Assembly: GCA_029207755.1 (NCBI GenBank)
Contig: JARCOQ010000008.1
Span: 24,727,021-24,791,020 of the forward strand
Reading direction: 5' to 3'
Origin: Chamaea fasciata
Taxonomy: Eukaryota; Chordata; Aves; Passeriformes; Sylviidae
Length of the DNA stretch: 64,000 nucleotides
Numbering within the stretch: position 1 is the first letter of the stretch; every line of letters starts with the position of its first letter. Both the position numbers and the translations under genes were made by a program. The notes beneath the pieces are model-generated. The model saw only the letters and a list, made by a program, of their open reading frames with translations, searched no databases and was not told the origin of the DNA. Shown here in pieces: positions 50,339-63,218 of the stretch.

Positions 50339-51197
50339 GCTTAGGAGTTGCGAGACCTGATCGGGGGCTTTCTCCCGAGACCGCCGCCTGCGCCCCTGGA
50401 CCCTCGGGCGTGGGAGATTTATTTCCTCCTCCCGCTGATTTCTAAGCAAACTTGTGGAGGGGGGAAAAAGGATCCCTCGGCAGCACAGAGTCGGGTTTTT
50501 TTGTTTTTTCTTTCTGGTGTGGATTTTTTTTTTTTTCAATTGCCGTCCCCGCCGGGTTGCAGCGGGCTGCCGGGGACTCCGTCCCCTCGCCCTCCGGCTC
50601 TGCTTTTGTGCGTTCCCCGGCGGCCAGCGCAGCCCCCCCGGCACTGCGGCCGCCGCGGAGCCCCCCCCCTCCCCGGCCGCGGGGCGCCAGGCTCCTGCCC
50701 TTTTCTTTCCCCCGTGCCCGCCTGCCAAGGAAAGGCACATGTTAATACCACCCGGCGCGGGCATTTTCTGCTACTGCTGCTGCGGGCTCCTCCGTCCGAG
50801 ACAGATGTTGCGAAACCAAGGCCTCCTCAAGTGCCGCTGCCGCATGCTCTTCAATGACCTGAAGGTCTTCCTGCTGCGGAGACCCCCCGCGCCGCCGCCG
50901 CCCTCCCCGCCGCCGCCGCTCCCCATGCCCGGCGGCGCAGAGGCGGCGGCGGGGGCCGCACCGCCCGGGGGGCGCGGGCCCGGCTGGCGGGCGGCGGGCG
51001 GCGGCGGCGGCGCGGGCAGCCCGGCCGCCGAGGAGTGGGGCAGCCCCGCCGGGGAGCCGCCCGCCTCCCTGCCCAGCAGCACCTCCTCGGATGACTTCGG
51101 CAAGGGCAAGGCCGAGGACCGCTACTCGCTGGGCAGCAGCGTCGACAGCGGCATCCGCACCCCGCTCTGCAGGATCTGCTTCCAGGGGCCCGAGCAG
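50339..51197 (+). promoter_or_regulatory. MARCHF4: Second CpG-rich block covering the MARCHF4 first coding exon
   Basis: GC content rises sharply from about 50,340 and stays high through the coding exon to about 51,260. Its left edge coincides with TTCTTTTTTACAG|G (AG at 50337-50338), a good splice-acceptor sequence. So this may be a second exon with its leader upstream, or a separate promoter. Confidence 0.5.
50739..51197 (+). CDS. MARCHF4: MARCHF4, RING-CH E3 ubiquitin ligase, first coding exon (partial gene)
   Basis: MARCHF4 is a two-pass membrane ubiquitin ligase of the trans-Golgi network that targets surface glycoproteins such as MHC class I and CD4 for lysosomal degradation (known). 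The exon encodes 153 residues and ends CAG|GTGAGC in phase 0. Features seen: a short hydrophobic cysteine-rich N-terminus (GIFCYCCCGLL, residues 8-18), the family block MLRNQGLLKCRCRMLFNDLK (23-42), a Pro/Gly/Ala-rich low-complexity stretch (about 48-100), then SSDDF, EDRYSLGSS and TPLCRICFQGPEQ, where Cys144 and Cys147 are the first zinc-binding pair of the RING-CH finger. The rest of the finger and both membrane helices are in exons beyond 64,000. The ATG context is weak (C at -3), but the next in-frame Met (residue 23) would lose the cysteine-rich segment shared with human MARCHF4. Confidence 0.93.
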
Positions 51198-54100
51198 GTG
51201 AGCGGCCGCGGGCGGTGGGCGCTGGGGTGGGGGCCGCCACGGGCCCGGTGGCAGCAATGCTCCAGTCTCAGGGACCCGGGGCCTGCTGCTTGAGAGGTGT
51301 CCCTGTTGCCCGGAACAGGACCCCAAACCCACAGGGGCTCTGCCTTCTGCCCAGGCCCCGGGCTCCAGATTTTGCACCTCGGTAGTGTTTCGCAGGGAGG
51401 ATGTGGGGTGGAGGCTTGCTCCATCATTTTCTGCTTCCCGGCAGCCTTGCCCCGGCACTCATGCCCAGCCTCAGAGCCGTACAGCTGTGGCATGGGAGGA
51501 GGGACATGCTGACACCTTCATGGAGCGGAGCACATCTCAGCAAGGGAAGCCGTTTGGTGCTTTGTGGGTAACCAGTTGCGATGATTCCAAAAGTGATGCA
51601 AAGGAGGAGTTTAATGTGTCCCTTGCTTTTAAAAATACAACTTCAGTCTGTACAAAACACGTGGCAGGAGACAACCCACTTCACTGTTTCCCAGGGGATG
51701 GTTAGTGGGAACTGTGCAGGTGCTCCACTGCTCCCATGCTCCCAGTTGCACTATCTGCGGGAGAAACACGCCTGGCTACAATTGTACCTGCTGAAGCTGC
51801 AGCCCTGAGATGCTCTGTGGTACTGACTGAGGCTAGGCCAGTGAAGTTTCCTTCCACCACGTAGGAGAATGAAACAAATGCAACCATGCTGGCAAATAAG
51901 ATGCCACCCTGGAGCATTATTCTCCATATTTAATGACAATTAAAAGCATCTCATGTATTTTCAGGCTGACAGCTTCCTTACAGCAACATTTGTACCTAAC
52001 ATGGCACAGCTTGCAGGTGCAAGGAAGGCTGCAGACCTCTGCTTGTGAGATCAAGCCATATGTGCAGATAACCATTATTACTCAGGATAATTTCATTACC
52101 TGTTATAATAAGGGATCCTTGTCTGAGAAAGGGTTGCAAAGTTCACCTTGACTATTTCTGTTTTAGGCACGCATTCCGGGATTTAAGCTGATACATTGAA
52201 ATCTCACATGAAATGGGTTTAACCCCAGGCGTTCTTTCCCCTTCATGGACCTGTGTGCTCTGCTAAGGAGAAAACCAGTCCTCATTTGAAAGTGGCCATG
52301 CTCTGGCACACGTCCTGCCTTTCCCGAAGTTGCCTACATCTGTAATGCAGTGGTTGTGCCTTCCCTTACGCTGGTTTGAGGATGGTGATAATGGGTGATG
52401 GAAAGTGGGGAATGGGCTTCCATTCTTCCTTGGGAGAAGTGGGGTCTGCCACCAACCGATCCAAATATCCACAGCCCTGCTGGGTGTGTCATACCAAGGG
52501 TTCCATAGGTCACAGCTCAGTGCTCCATAGACTGTAACCTTCTCTAATGGTTTATGCAGCTGGCAGATAGCTGTGAAACAGTTTTCACCGTAGGCTTTCA
52601 GATGTGGAGGGAATAATTCTTTTTTGCAGATACTGTATACCTTCTTCTCTTGCTTGTCTTGTCCCCATCTCTTCTAAAAGGTGGAAGCCATGCAATTCAC
52701 TTGCTGGGAATTTGCATTATTCCACATTTCTAGTACTCTTCCCTGGCTTGCCATTCTGCCTGTGTACACAAGACGTAGCACCTGAGAGACTGGCTTACGT
52801 GTCAGAGCAAAGAGAGCCTCAGCAGAATTAAAATAGAGGTAGCTTGCTTCCTTGGAGAACATAAATGCTTGAAAATAATTGGATGCTAATTTTCACACTG
52901 AAAACCAGTGTAGGTTGCATTGTAAAAGTGAGACTATTTGCTGACCATCTGCCAGCCTACCTGAGCGAGGAGCTGAGCAGACGTGACTGGCATCTCATAA
53001 GGCTTTCACCAGGATTTCTCTTTTTTGATTCTCCCAGTTTCTGACCTATACAATATGATATTTGCAGCTGGATTCTGCTACTTGTCCTTGAGCAGTACCT
53101 TATTCCACAAATAATTTTTTGTTCACTGGCATGGCTTGAGGACTATTTGAAACCTTTTGCCCCTGCAGCAGCTGGGAAGCACAAGTCATTACGGGGCCCC
53201 AAACTGTGGGGTTTTAAAGCACAGCCAGATCCTGACACAGCTTCCTGGAAATACAGTTCAGAATAACTGAGCACTGAATTGGTGCAGCTGATGCCAAGAT
53301 CTGCAGTTTGGTTTATTTGTTGCTTATGTCAATAAAACTCCAACAGGGCTAAATCCCACATTCCTTGTTCATTTTTGTTATGGTGTTTATTACTGGTATA
53401 GCCTTTATTTCCCATTTGTTTCACAACTCAACAGCTGACCAAAGAGTCTTCATATTTTGGACCCTCACAACTGTAAAAGTCATAGATGCCCATCATTCTA
53501 TACCACCCCTGCCAAGATTTTCATGAAAATTTTTCTGCTTGGAAACAAAATATAATTGCTAGTTCTTTACTCTGCAGCTTAATAACAATGACAGATTTAA
53601 ACAGTATTTTATTTACCTGTCAAAACCATCTGAATTTGCTGCAGCTGTGGGCAAATTTGCAGGGCTGCATCACAGTAACAAGAACAAAAGCCTTCATTAT
53701 AAATTGACTGTTAGGCGCTCTAAGCTTATTTACTCAGATAAAATGACAGTGAGTCTCCAAAAGATGTTTTAATCCTGTTTTGATGTAAAAAACATCCCAA
53801 CCAAAACAACAGCCAAAAAGGTTTCTTAGTAATCTGGCTTTGCAAGTAGGTTTTATTTATTTTCTAATGCAAACTAAAATTGGTAGGGATGTTTGCTTTA
53901 AATTTATGATTGCCCAAGATGCATGACACTTTAGGCTACTGAATTGCTTGTATCTTAAGCTCCTCATGTTGGTTTGTGGCTCTTATGGGTAAGCTGATTC
54001 TTTCATTTAAAAATTTGCTGAGGACCACAGGAAGGAGGAAAGCTCATTATGAAACTGTTCTGATCCTTGCAAGTTTGTCAAGAGAAACCAGGGATCCAGG

Positions 54101-55484
54101 CAAGAAAAGAGTGGATTTGATGACCAGGGGATCGTGGCATCTGGGCTCATGTTTTGAGGGCATGAAGAGCAAACTCTGCTCAGGCCTGACAGTTGAAAAA
54201 GGCAGCTGCTTTCATTGAAAATGAGAGCTAAACATCGTTGAAGCTGAGGGACTGAACTCAGCTCTTGGCAATGCCATTTCCTTTTGGGGACTTGCTCGGC
54301 ATTTTCAAAGGTTTCAATGACTGAACGTCCTGCACCATTGTGTCAGCAAATTCTGAGACCCTGGATAGAAGAGCAAAGCTCTGGGGAGAAAGTGAGGAAG
54401 AAAAATGCTGGAGTATTTTCTTCTGTTTTGGTTAATGCTTAGTGTTTGCAGAATTTTGTCTGCTTTCCTGGATCTCTGACAATGTTCTGCAAGAGAAAGG
54501 AACTAAGATGAGCTCCTCTCTCACAAATGTTTTACAGTATTTGGGATGGTTCCAAGCTGAAAGCAAGTCATGGGGTTTAGCAGAAAAAGACATGGGTGAA
54601 AAGTCCCTTTCCATCAGGGGATAAACTGTTTGCCCACGTCACAAGGAGTTAGCAGTACTGTGTAGGCTCTCAGATGTGGTGCTAGCTGTGCTGAAAATAA
54701 ATAGAAAAACATTCTTAAATGAAACTGAGATAATTTGGAAAGCCATATATTTCAAGGTCTGCTTGTTATATTGTCAGAGTGTGTGCCCATCTTTTCTTAC
54801 CTATAATTTTCAGTCTGCATCTCTCTTTCTCTTTATTGAGGAAAGATACTGGAAAGATGGAGATTTGAAAAGTCAGTAATGGTAGATTTGGTTGGCTATG
54901 GAGGATCATAGAGAGATAACAGATTGTGGACTCTTATCTGCAGGCTGATAGCTTAGACTTAGCTCAGTATTCAATAAAAATGCTTGGGTGAAGGCTATTC
55001 TTCCCACCAAATTTCCTGCTAGACTTTTGGGACACCGGCTCCTTAATAGACCTTCCAGAAAATTGTTTTCAAATATGTTGATCACATGATAGTGCAGGCT
55101 TCCCATCCATGTCCTTTTCATAGGTGTGTTCCCACAGGATTCATTTACTTGCTGTTAGAAGGAGAATCACTCATTAGAAAACAGCCAGTCCTGCTAAAAC
55201 TGAATAATATGAGATGCTGGAATGCAGCTGTTTAGATTTCAATCTGTATATTGTAATTTAAGGTAGAAAGGAAGAGAGGATGCTTCCTGTGATATTCAGT
55301 CCATCTCTTTGCCTTCCCATCTTTGAATCTTAACACCTCTATAGCTACCTCACCTGTTTCACCTGTCCCAGGATGAAATCTGTACTGTGCGGGCAGAATA
55401 TTCTTGGCTTTGGCAAAAGCTCTGCTTGAGCCATCAACTGAATGGAGCCCAGGGCGTCATCTATTTTAGATTTAGTTGCTGTTG

Positions 55485-55650
55485 CCACAGAGTTGATTGG
55501 CAAAGCTCCCATTAACTTCAACAGCAAAAGTGTAGGCATCCAGTAGCAGGGACCTGACCCCTGTATTTCAATAATGTTGTGCACACAGCGGGGTTTCTAT
55601 AAATAATAGCGAAAGCCTCTAATCCCATTGACTTTTAATTGCTCCAGAAG
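55485..55650. repeat. Possible ancient sauropsid interspersed repeat
   Basis: GCAAAGCTCCCATTAACTTC and, further on, CCCATTGACTTTTAATTG resemble the CTCCCATTGACTTCAATGG core of a widespread degenerate sauropsid repeat. Old and diverged; family not determined. Confidence 0.35.
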
Positions 55651-57220
55651 ACAAGGTTTTCACCTTTTGTGCATGCTGAAACTCTGATGCCTGACCCATT
55701 TATTTCAGTGCCACTAGCTAGCCTGAGCAGCAGTTTTTCTTTTCTTGCCTTTCACTTTTCCCTGTATAAAAGGCTTCATGAAGGAACCTGTCTATGTTTG
55801 TGTCACTGTTTCTTAAATATACATTTCAGGCCATGATTAACAGTGGCTGATGTCAGTTAGTGACAGAACAAGCAATGCAAAAGCATGTAGCTCCATTGTT
55901 TGCATCTGTAGAGTCACTGTTATTTCCATAAAGGCAACACTTGCCTCTGGAAGGGCGGCTCTGTTCGCACAAAACTGAATTGCATTCAGGTTGTCTTTCA
56001 AGCAAAAATTCATTCCCAGCAAGGGCTTCCTCTGTGGTAGTCTTTTGCTCACATTGGTGTTTTTCCATTCAAGGCTGGCCCAGTCCAGAAGTCAGAAATG
56101 GTTGTGCCAAAAATCTGTGATACTGTGTGTCCTATGTGCCTGCTGCATGTCTCCATTCCTCCTAGGCCTGTAGTAAGATAATAAGATGTACTGTAATTGT
56201 TAGTGGTCTATATCTGTGATAATCCCATCCTTTTATTATATGGCTGCTAAAGGAATAAAGTAATGTGATGGTGTTAGCTGTTACAGGTTATGCTCATCAT
56301 CCTCCTCTAAACCTACTGGCTAATGTCAGCCACATCTGGCAGAGAGTGGAGATCTGAAAGGCATTAAATTCCTGTGCGCTTCATGAAAACTAGCTGGATG
56401 AAGAAGAGGAAAGCTAGAAATGTCCTGCTGAGGGAGAGATTATAGCATTGTCTGTGCTTGACACTGTGGAGTCCATGGAGGACAGAGTTTCAGATGGAAC
56501 AGCAGCTGTAATAGGAATGTGTATCCCATTAGACAAAAAAAGAATAACCTTATCATGGTATGGTTTCCATGGGAAACCAGACTTACAGAATAGCTTGGCA
56601 ACTTTTTATCTTTCTCCTTTTCCTTTGTTAATCAGAATTGCTTACCTAAAATGAATTGTTTGATGCTGAAGACTTTCTTACCTTCTCCCATCTTTTCACA
56701 ACCTACCTTTTATCCTTTTCTGATTTATCAGTGGTTACAGTGGAACAGATTACACTGTTGGCAGTGGAGAGTGATGAGTGATGACTTTCTTCTGGTGAAG
56801 AAAGTAACAGCAGGACCTGGAAGCCTATGTAGATAATAAATCCCCTCCGTGAAAAGTGATGAGATAAGGCAAAATCATGGTGGGCAGACTGGTTCCAATG
56901 ACAAGGCCCCTATACTGAAGTTCTCACACATCTTCTGTCATGTCATTTCTTGTTCTTTACACTCTTGAGTGGTTTTCTCTCATCTCCTCTTCCTTCTTTT
57001 CTACTTGGCCAAAGCCAATTGACACATCAGAACTTGGTCCCATCCATCCCATCTGGCTCTATTGGCACAGGTTCTCCTATGGCCTATGTACCATCAAATC
57101 CAAGCCTCCTCTCTGTGCAGCTTGGAACACTTGGGACATCACTCTCAACAGTCACACAAGCTTAACTGGCTTCCCTGGGTGGGGAGTGAGGGATGGGATG
57201 GTACAGAACGGGAGAATGAT

Positions 57221-57243
57221 ACAAAACAAAACAAAACAAAACA
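57221..57243 (+). repeat. (ACAAA)n short tandem repeat
   Basis: Four copies of a 5-bp unit in MARCHF4 intron 1. Confidence 0.85.
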
Positions 57244-60200
57244 GTTTTACATGTTAGTATTTCCTACATTTACTACCTTGTGTTTATCATAGGAACTAGG
57301 CTGTGCTTGGGGAAAACTGTGTAAACCCCATGGAGGATGGGGTAGTTCTGTCTTGAAGGGATCCCTGAGAAAGTTTTGTCTCCTCTGTAGAAAAACTTTG
57401 TAGGGAAGGTCCATTTTGATTGGAGAACTGGACTGTCAGACATACTTTTTTCCATGAAGTCACAGACATATGCAAAACATCTTTGCAGAAAATAAACTTG
57501 GTATTCAATCAGTTTGGAGGTCAAGGATGGCTATGGTCTTTGTGGTTCCTTTGCCATGTTGCTCTTGGCAGAAGGTTACCAAGGACTGCTTGATTGACAG
57601 TGTGTTGACATTTAAGGTAAGGCCATGAGGTCACCTTTCCCATGGAAAATTATGTGCCATTAGCCAAGAGGTCAGTGCTAGAGGCACCTCTAAGGCCTGT
57701 AGTGCACTAAGCATTTGGAGGTGTTTGCCCTCACCATTTGCAGACAGTCCTGTGGCTGCAGCCTCTGTCAAGTTATTCCCTGGGACTGCCATTGTAACCT
57801 CTGGGACTCTGTAGGCTGTTGTTTATTAATGGGTGTACTGATCATGCCCAAGCATGGGGCAGTGCCCAGTCCTCAAGTGATCTACCTGTCCAAAACCCTG
57901 ACAGAGGCTGATCTAACCAGTTCTTAAGGATGGGCATAGTTGGAAAACCCATCTTTCCTGCTGACACTCATTTCTTCTTGCCCTTTCCTTTTTTTCCCAA
58001 GAAGTAAGTAACTGAAGGTATTTTCCAGTAGTTGCATGTAAATATAGAGAAAATTCATTCTTTCAGGATTTTGCAAGTTTGAGTGACAACTGAAGCCGTA
58101 ACACTCCTTCTTCTCTAGGCCAAACAATCCCAATTCTGCCTTTGCTTTTATGATGTGTTTTCTAGACTGCTAAACATCCTTGGTATTACCCTTGCCAAAT
58201 GGTCCATATTTTGCTATAAATGCACCAGAAACAATTATCCAGCTGAATCCTTGTCAGTGCCAAGCAGGCAGAAAGGTTTTGAATCCTGTTTAACAGGTAG
58301 CAGAAATCATCCATTCCAGGCTAATATTCACCCTCTTTATTTATTCATTTATTTAGGGAACAGCAGATGATTATTGATTGTTACTCAACTCATGATCTCC
58401 ATGTCCTTCAGAGCTGTTTCTTGGCCAGTCCTCCACCCTGGCTTTGTGCAGTTCGCATTACTGCACTGGAGGAGGAGCTGCATTTGGCCTTACTGAACTG
58501 CATCCATTTTTCCCCAGTAGCAGCCTCTTACAGGAGGGTCTGCAGATGTAGTAAGCATTAACTGTGTTGAGTCTTCAGATCATTAATGGCTTGAGCTCTT
58601 CTGCCTTGCCTCCTGAGGAGAGCTGGAAGGAAAAGAATGGAGGAGCAGTTGTGCTTTTCTTTAAGGATCCCATGACTGCCATAGGTCAGTGTCATAAGAC
58701 ATGGCTGGGGCTGGTTCTGTCACTGCCCACTTATAACTGTGTGGAGGAAGAGCAAGTGGATCCTCATTACTTCAGTTCAAGTGTCTGCTCTTCCCCAATT
58801 AAAGCCACTCTCAGCAAGGCTGAATATGATTTTCCTGACTGGTTCAGGCCTCTAGCCGGTCCTGCTTGAAATGTTGCCCACACCACCAGCTTCTCTCCTG
58901 CTTCTTCAATCACTTTATGGAGGGGGTGGCTCACATTTCCTCCTAGTACCTTCTTGTGCTAGCACTGTCACTTGGGGCATTAGCCCTATGCTCTGCTTGA
59001 GCTTATGTTCTCCCATATCCCAGCTAAGTACTCATGTTGTATTCATTTGCTTTCGCTAGGGTTGCATAGACTTGCTCAGATCCTCATTTCTTGCTTTCAT
59101 TACTGTGATCTCTTCCTCTCCAATTTCCCAGCACAGCCATTGTCCTGCTTCAGTGGAGTCAAAACCAAGAAGCTCACTTCTTTGACTGGTATCTTAATGA
59201 AAGAAGTGGTTTTCAACAACTTCCATGTGCCTCTCCACACGCTTCAGTGTTCCCTGTCCTTACCCAGATAGATCCTGTGTAGTATTTTACTCCAATTCTC
59301 AGTGTTTGGGAGAGCTAAAAAAAGCCATGTGGAAGGATCTGTTGAAGACATAACACACAGCATCAGCGTGCAGGAATCCTGCTGGCACTTCACCCACATC
59401 ACATCAGCACCTACCCTGGCAATTTCCTGCAAGTGCTGTACTAAAGCTCAATGGATGGTTTGCACTTCCTGCAAGTACAGGGCCACAGGCTAAACCTGCC
59501 CCTCCAAACATCCCAGTGCTTTTAGTTTTATCAGAAGAAGGTCTTCTTCTCTGTCTGATGTCTTGCATGACCTTGCAGTATGTGATGAATTAAGCTCTTC
59601 CCTTTTCTTTTTCTCCTTGTTAAGTACACTAGGACCTTTCAGGCTTAAGGTACCGGAGAAGTGCAAGAATATTATTATCCCATTCCAAGTGATATTAAAA
59701 GAACATTAAGATGGATCAGATGAGCATTCAAGAAAAGTAGTAATAATAAAGTACTATATCAGAGAGAAATAGCAGTTAAGTAATTAAAGAGAGGGTTTCC
59801 ACAAGAGGCAGAAGGAGAGTTATGGGTGCTTCTGGCCTCCTGACCATTCTTTATTTTAATACTATGGTAACCTTTACAAGACGTCAATATGTCAAGCATC
59901 GCACCAAGAAGTGAAGCCAAGGCTTTTCTTGCCCTACAGAGTTCGCATTTTAGGATATAAAACCCCAACATTTCCTGAACATTGAAAAGGCAGGCATTCT
60001 GACAAGATTTAAGGCCAGAGGGAGTTACTGGGTTAGTCTGGTCTGAACCTCTCCGTAATAGCAGTGAAATAAGTTCCCTCAGTGAAATTCCTGCTTGAAG
60101 CTTAATAGCTGTGCAAGGACTGGAGAAGAAATATCCCTTCTTGATTTTCAGATTTACAACAATGGGAAATTGTCGCAGTGCCCAAGGAGAAAATCTGGGG

Positions 60201-60869
60201 GAAACAGAGAACTGAAACTGTCTTTGCATATCAACTTTTGTCTTGTCTGTCACAGAAAGAACTCTGTACTGTGTGCTTCCTTAGAAACCAGCTTCAAAAA
60301 CCCTTGGGCTAGCTGGCAGAGAAGATTTCCCTCATGGAGAAAGTTCTGTGTTTGAAGGCAGTTTTCTTCCACATCAGATTAAAAGCAAGAAACTTTCAGC
60401 CTGGAAAAACACTCGTGGGATTCAGCTAGTTAGGAAAAAAACAGTTCATAGCCTCCTCTGACATATGAGAGCAGAAATGCTGTCACCTACATTTAACCCA
60501 CATCTGGAAAATTTTCTTCATAGAGAGGATGCCTTCATCATTTCTAAGAAAAACATTTTTAGAGCCCCTATAGCCTGAAGTGAGGACTCCTTCATAAAGT
60601 CCAGCTTGCTAAACTGTCATGACCTGGCCCAGCTGCCATTGTTATTCCCTTTCCCACTCCTTATGATTTATTTCTTGCCCTTACTGCAGACCTGTGAAAC
60701 CTGCGGGAGAGTTCTTGGTCTTCCCATCCTGCAGCTATTCATGAGATTTCCTCTCTCATCTTTTTCTTCGTGATGGCAGGCAGGAGCTTCATGTCTTTGA
60801 AGGTGTACTTAGGCATTCAGTGCAAATGTGAGGTGATGGTGACAAATCTGAATTATAACTCAGGTCAAA

Positions 60870-61245
60870 CAAAATCATACAACCTCAGAATATTTTAGGA
60901 TTTTAGGGAACCTCAGGAGATCATGTTGTTCAACTTCTACTCAAGCAGATCTGACCAAATCAGATCTCCAGATATCCAGAGCTGGATAATTCCAAGGACA
61001 GTTATTCCACTTGTGTCTCTGGACACCAGATTTAATATGTTACCTCCCTTGTGGTAAAAATGTTGGGGGGTTATTTTTGATTTATAATCGTAATTTTCCG
61101 TGTTTCGAATTGTATCTGTTTCCTCTTGTAACCATACACTTTTAAGAAGAGTCTGGCTTTCTTGCTGTACCATGAGGTGGCTGAAGACAGCAGTAAGATC
61201 TCCCCTTAGCTTTTATGGTGATTTTAGGAGGAGCTCTGCAAAATA
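60870..61245 (-). mobile_element. Old CR1 3' fragment, minus strand
   Basis: The left edge reads AATCATACAACCTCAGAATATTT then AACCTCAGGAGATCAT, a degraded form of the CR1 terminal segment, and further right are TTTCCTCTTGTAACC and AAGATCTCCCCTTAGC, known from reversed CR1 3' regions. It sits in MARCHF4 intron 1 and is clearly old. Confidence 0.6.
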
Positions 61246-63171
61246 AAGGATTAAATATCTGCTCTAACTCCCCAGTGTGGATTTAGACAAGGGCTGAGAT
61301 TTGTGTAATGGTAGTCAGATAAATATCAAGGGAAAATACCTGCCCGTCTGTAGCTTAAAGAATGAGAACAAACATTGCTAATAATAGCAAAAACTCAGTT
61401 ATGTCTCTTTGTCATAGCCAGGAAACTTCTTGATCCAATAATCACTAAACCTCAAGGAGGTGATTCTATTTCAAATCTGAGTCTTATAGAAATACTGGTT
61501 GTAGAAAACCTTGATTGAGCAAGAACCGTTTTTGTTTAAATTGAACAGAAAGATGAGCAAAAAGAGATCTGTAACTAAGGATTTCAACTTTACAGAAGCA
61601 GATTTTGAAAAATTAGGAATCTCTAAAATATGCAATATAGCAGAAATTTATTAAACATTGTCCTACTACTACCAAAACAGCCATTAATCTCTTTGTAACA
61701 AACAAAAACATTGTGTTACAATTGCTGGTTTTTGGAATCTTACAGTAATTCTCCCTTCTATAGGCTATTTTTGCTTTCTGCCTTCAATTTATTTGCCTGG
61801 AAAGCTGTTCAAAACCTGTCCCAAGATATGTTTTAATACAAATGAAAAACATTCTCTCTTTCTTACTTGCTTCACTAAGCATCACTACTTATCTGAGTTG
61901 GTTCTGTTTATAAGTTCATGAGATGCACTCAGTGACATTTAAACTTCTCTGCCAAACCCAACCAGCTTTGACAAATAAAGGCTGCAGAATGCTTAAGCTC
62001 TTATGAGTTGCCTGAAAATGTGTGGCCAAGTGGGACATACTCTTCACACGGGGTTTTTGATGCCATGGAGGGGAACTGTCATAAGAGGCATCAAAAAAGC
62101 CACCTTACTACCAGGTACAATTCAGAGGGAACATACACACTGTTTGTCTCCATTGCTCTGAGATCTTCTGGTTCTGCTGTTGTCTTTGCTTTTAATTCTC
62201 TTTACAAAAAGGCAAGAAAAAGATCCATCTGCCAGCAGAAGTGGGACTAGCAAATTTGAAGTCAATACCGGAGTATTTCAGAAAACTTTACATTTAGGAA
62301 ACCTAGGGAACTGTATAGTAAAAGTTATAGAGGCTTCTCCACTCACCCCAGTCCAGGATCTGTTATTTCAGTTGGCCTCTTTCAAGGGCACTTTACAACA
62401 GGGTGGTCACACCAAATGGTGGGACCTGTCCTTCAGACAGCTCAAAAAGGGAGAATGTTGATGCAGCCCTACCTAGGATTGATTGAAAACCTGAAGAAAC
62501 ACCTTTGGTAGATGGCTGATGGCAGCAGCTCTTCCTCAAGCCTGCAGAACTCTATGTGTCACTCCCTCACTGTAGAAAACTCAGCTGAAGTGGAGAGCCA
62601 GGAGATCAGGGGAAGGACTGTAGTTAAGTGATCGTGAATGGCAGGGGGAATATCAGAAATAATTCTGTGCAACTTAATAAGAGGAGGAACTTTGATCAGA
62701 GGCATCCAAAGTGCATCTGTCAGTAGGAAAGCAAACTAAGCTGCAGGGACTTTTCAGAAGTTCTTATTGCTATAGTAAGCCAAAGGGGACGCAGAAGTTG
62801 CTATAGGCTTATGGATTTCCACAGAGGACTCCAAGAAGCTCCACATCAGAGATTATTTGCAAATGTAAGGCATACAAAAGTGTGTGTGTGTGAAACTGAG
62901 CTGCTCTGCCTGTGTTTAGGAGCATCAGAACCATAGGGGGTAAATGTTGCAATCCCTGAAGGTGGCAGGAGGTTTTCTACCATGGCATGGCTCTGCTTTC
63001 TGTTTGTGTTGGATCCAGTTATTTTTCCCTGCAATGGATGTGAGAGGCCTCTGAGATTGGGTTTCTGTGATGAAACAGAAGATGGAGGGGGATGATCTTG
63101 GGTCAGATGAAAGCTGGAAAACGTGCTCTGCTTCCCTGATCAGCACAAGGTTCTGTTGCACCTGATGGATC

Positions 63172-63218
63172 TTCATTTATTCATTCATTCATTCATTCAT
63201 TCATTCATTCGTTCATTC
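63172..63218. repeat. (TTCA)n tetranucleotide microsatellite
   Basis: About 11 copies, with a TTTA unit near the start and one CGTT interruption near the end, in MARCHF4 intron 1. It creates a meaningless repeated frame (FIHSFIHSF). Confidence 0.9.

Noticed and set aside
50454..50738. N-terminal extension of MARCHF4 from an upstream in-frame open region
   Set aside because: There is no ATG in this stretch, it contains poly-Phe from T runs, and the human protein starts at the equivalent of 50739.
59302..59493. Cys-rich 63-aa frame (CKCC...CTSC) considered as the missing MARCHF4 RING-CH exon
   Set aside because: Spacing and flanking residues do not match RING-CH, and there are no suitable splice sites in phase 0.
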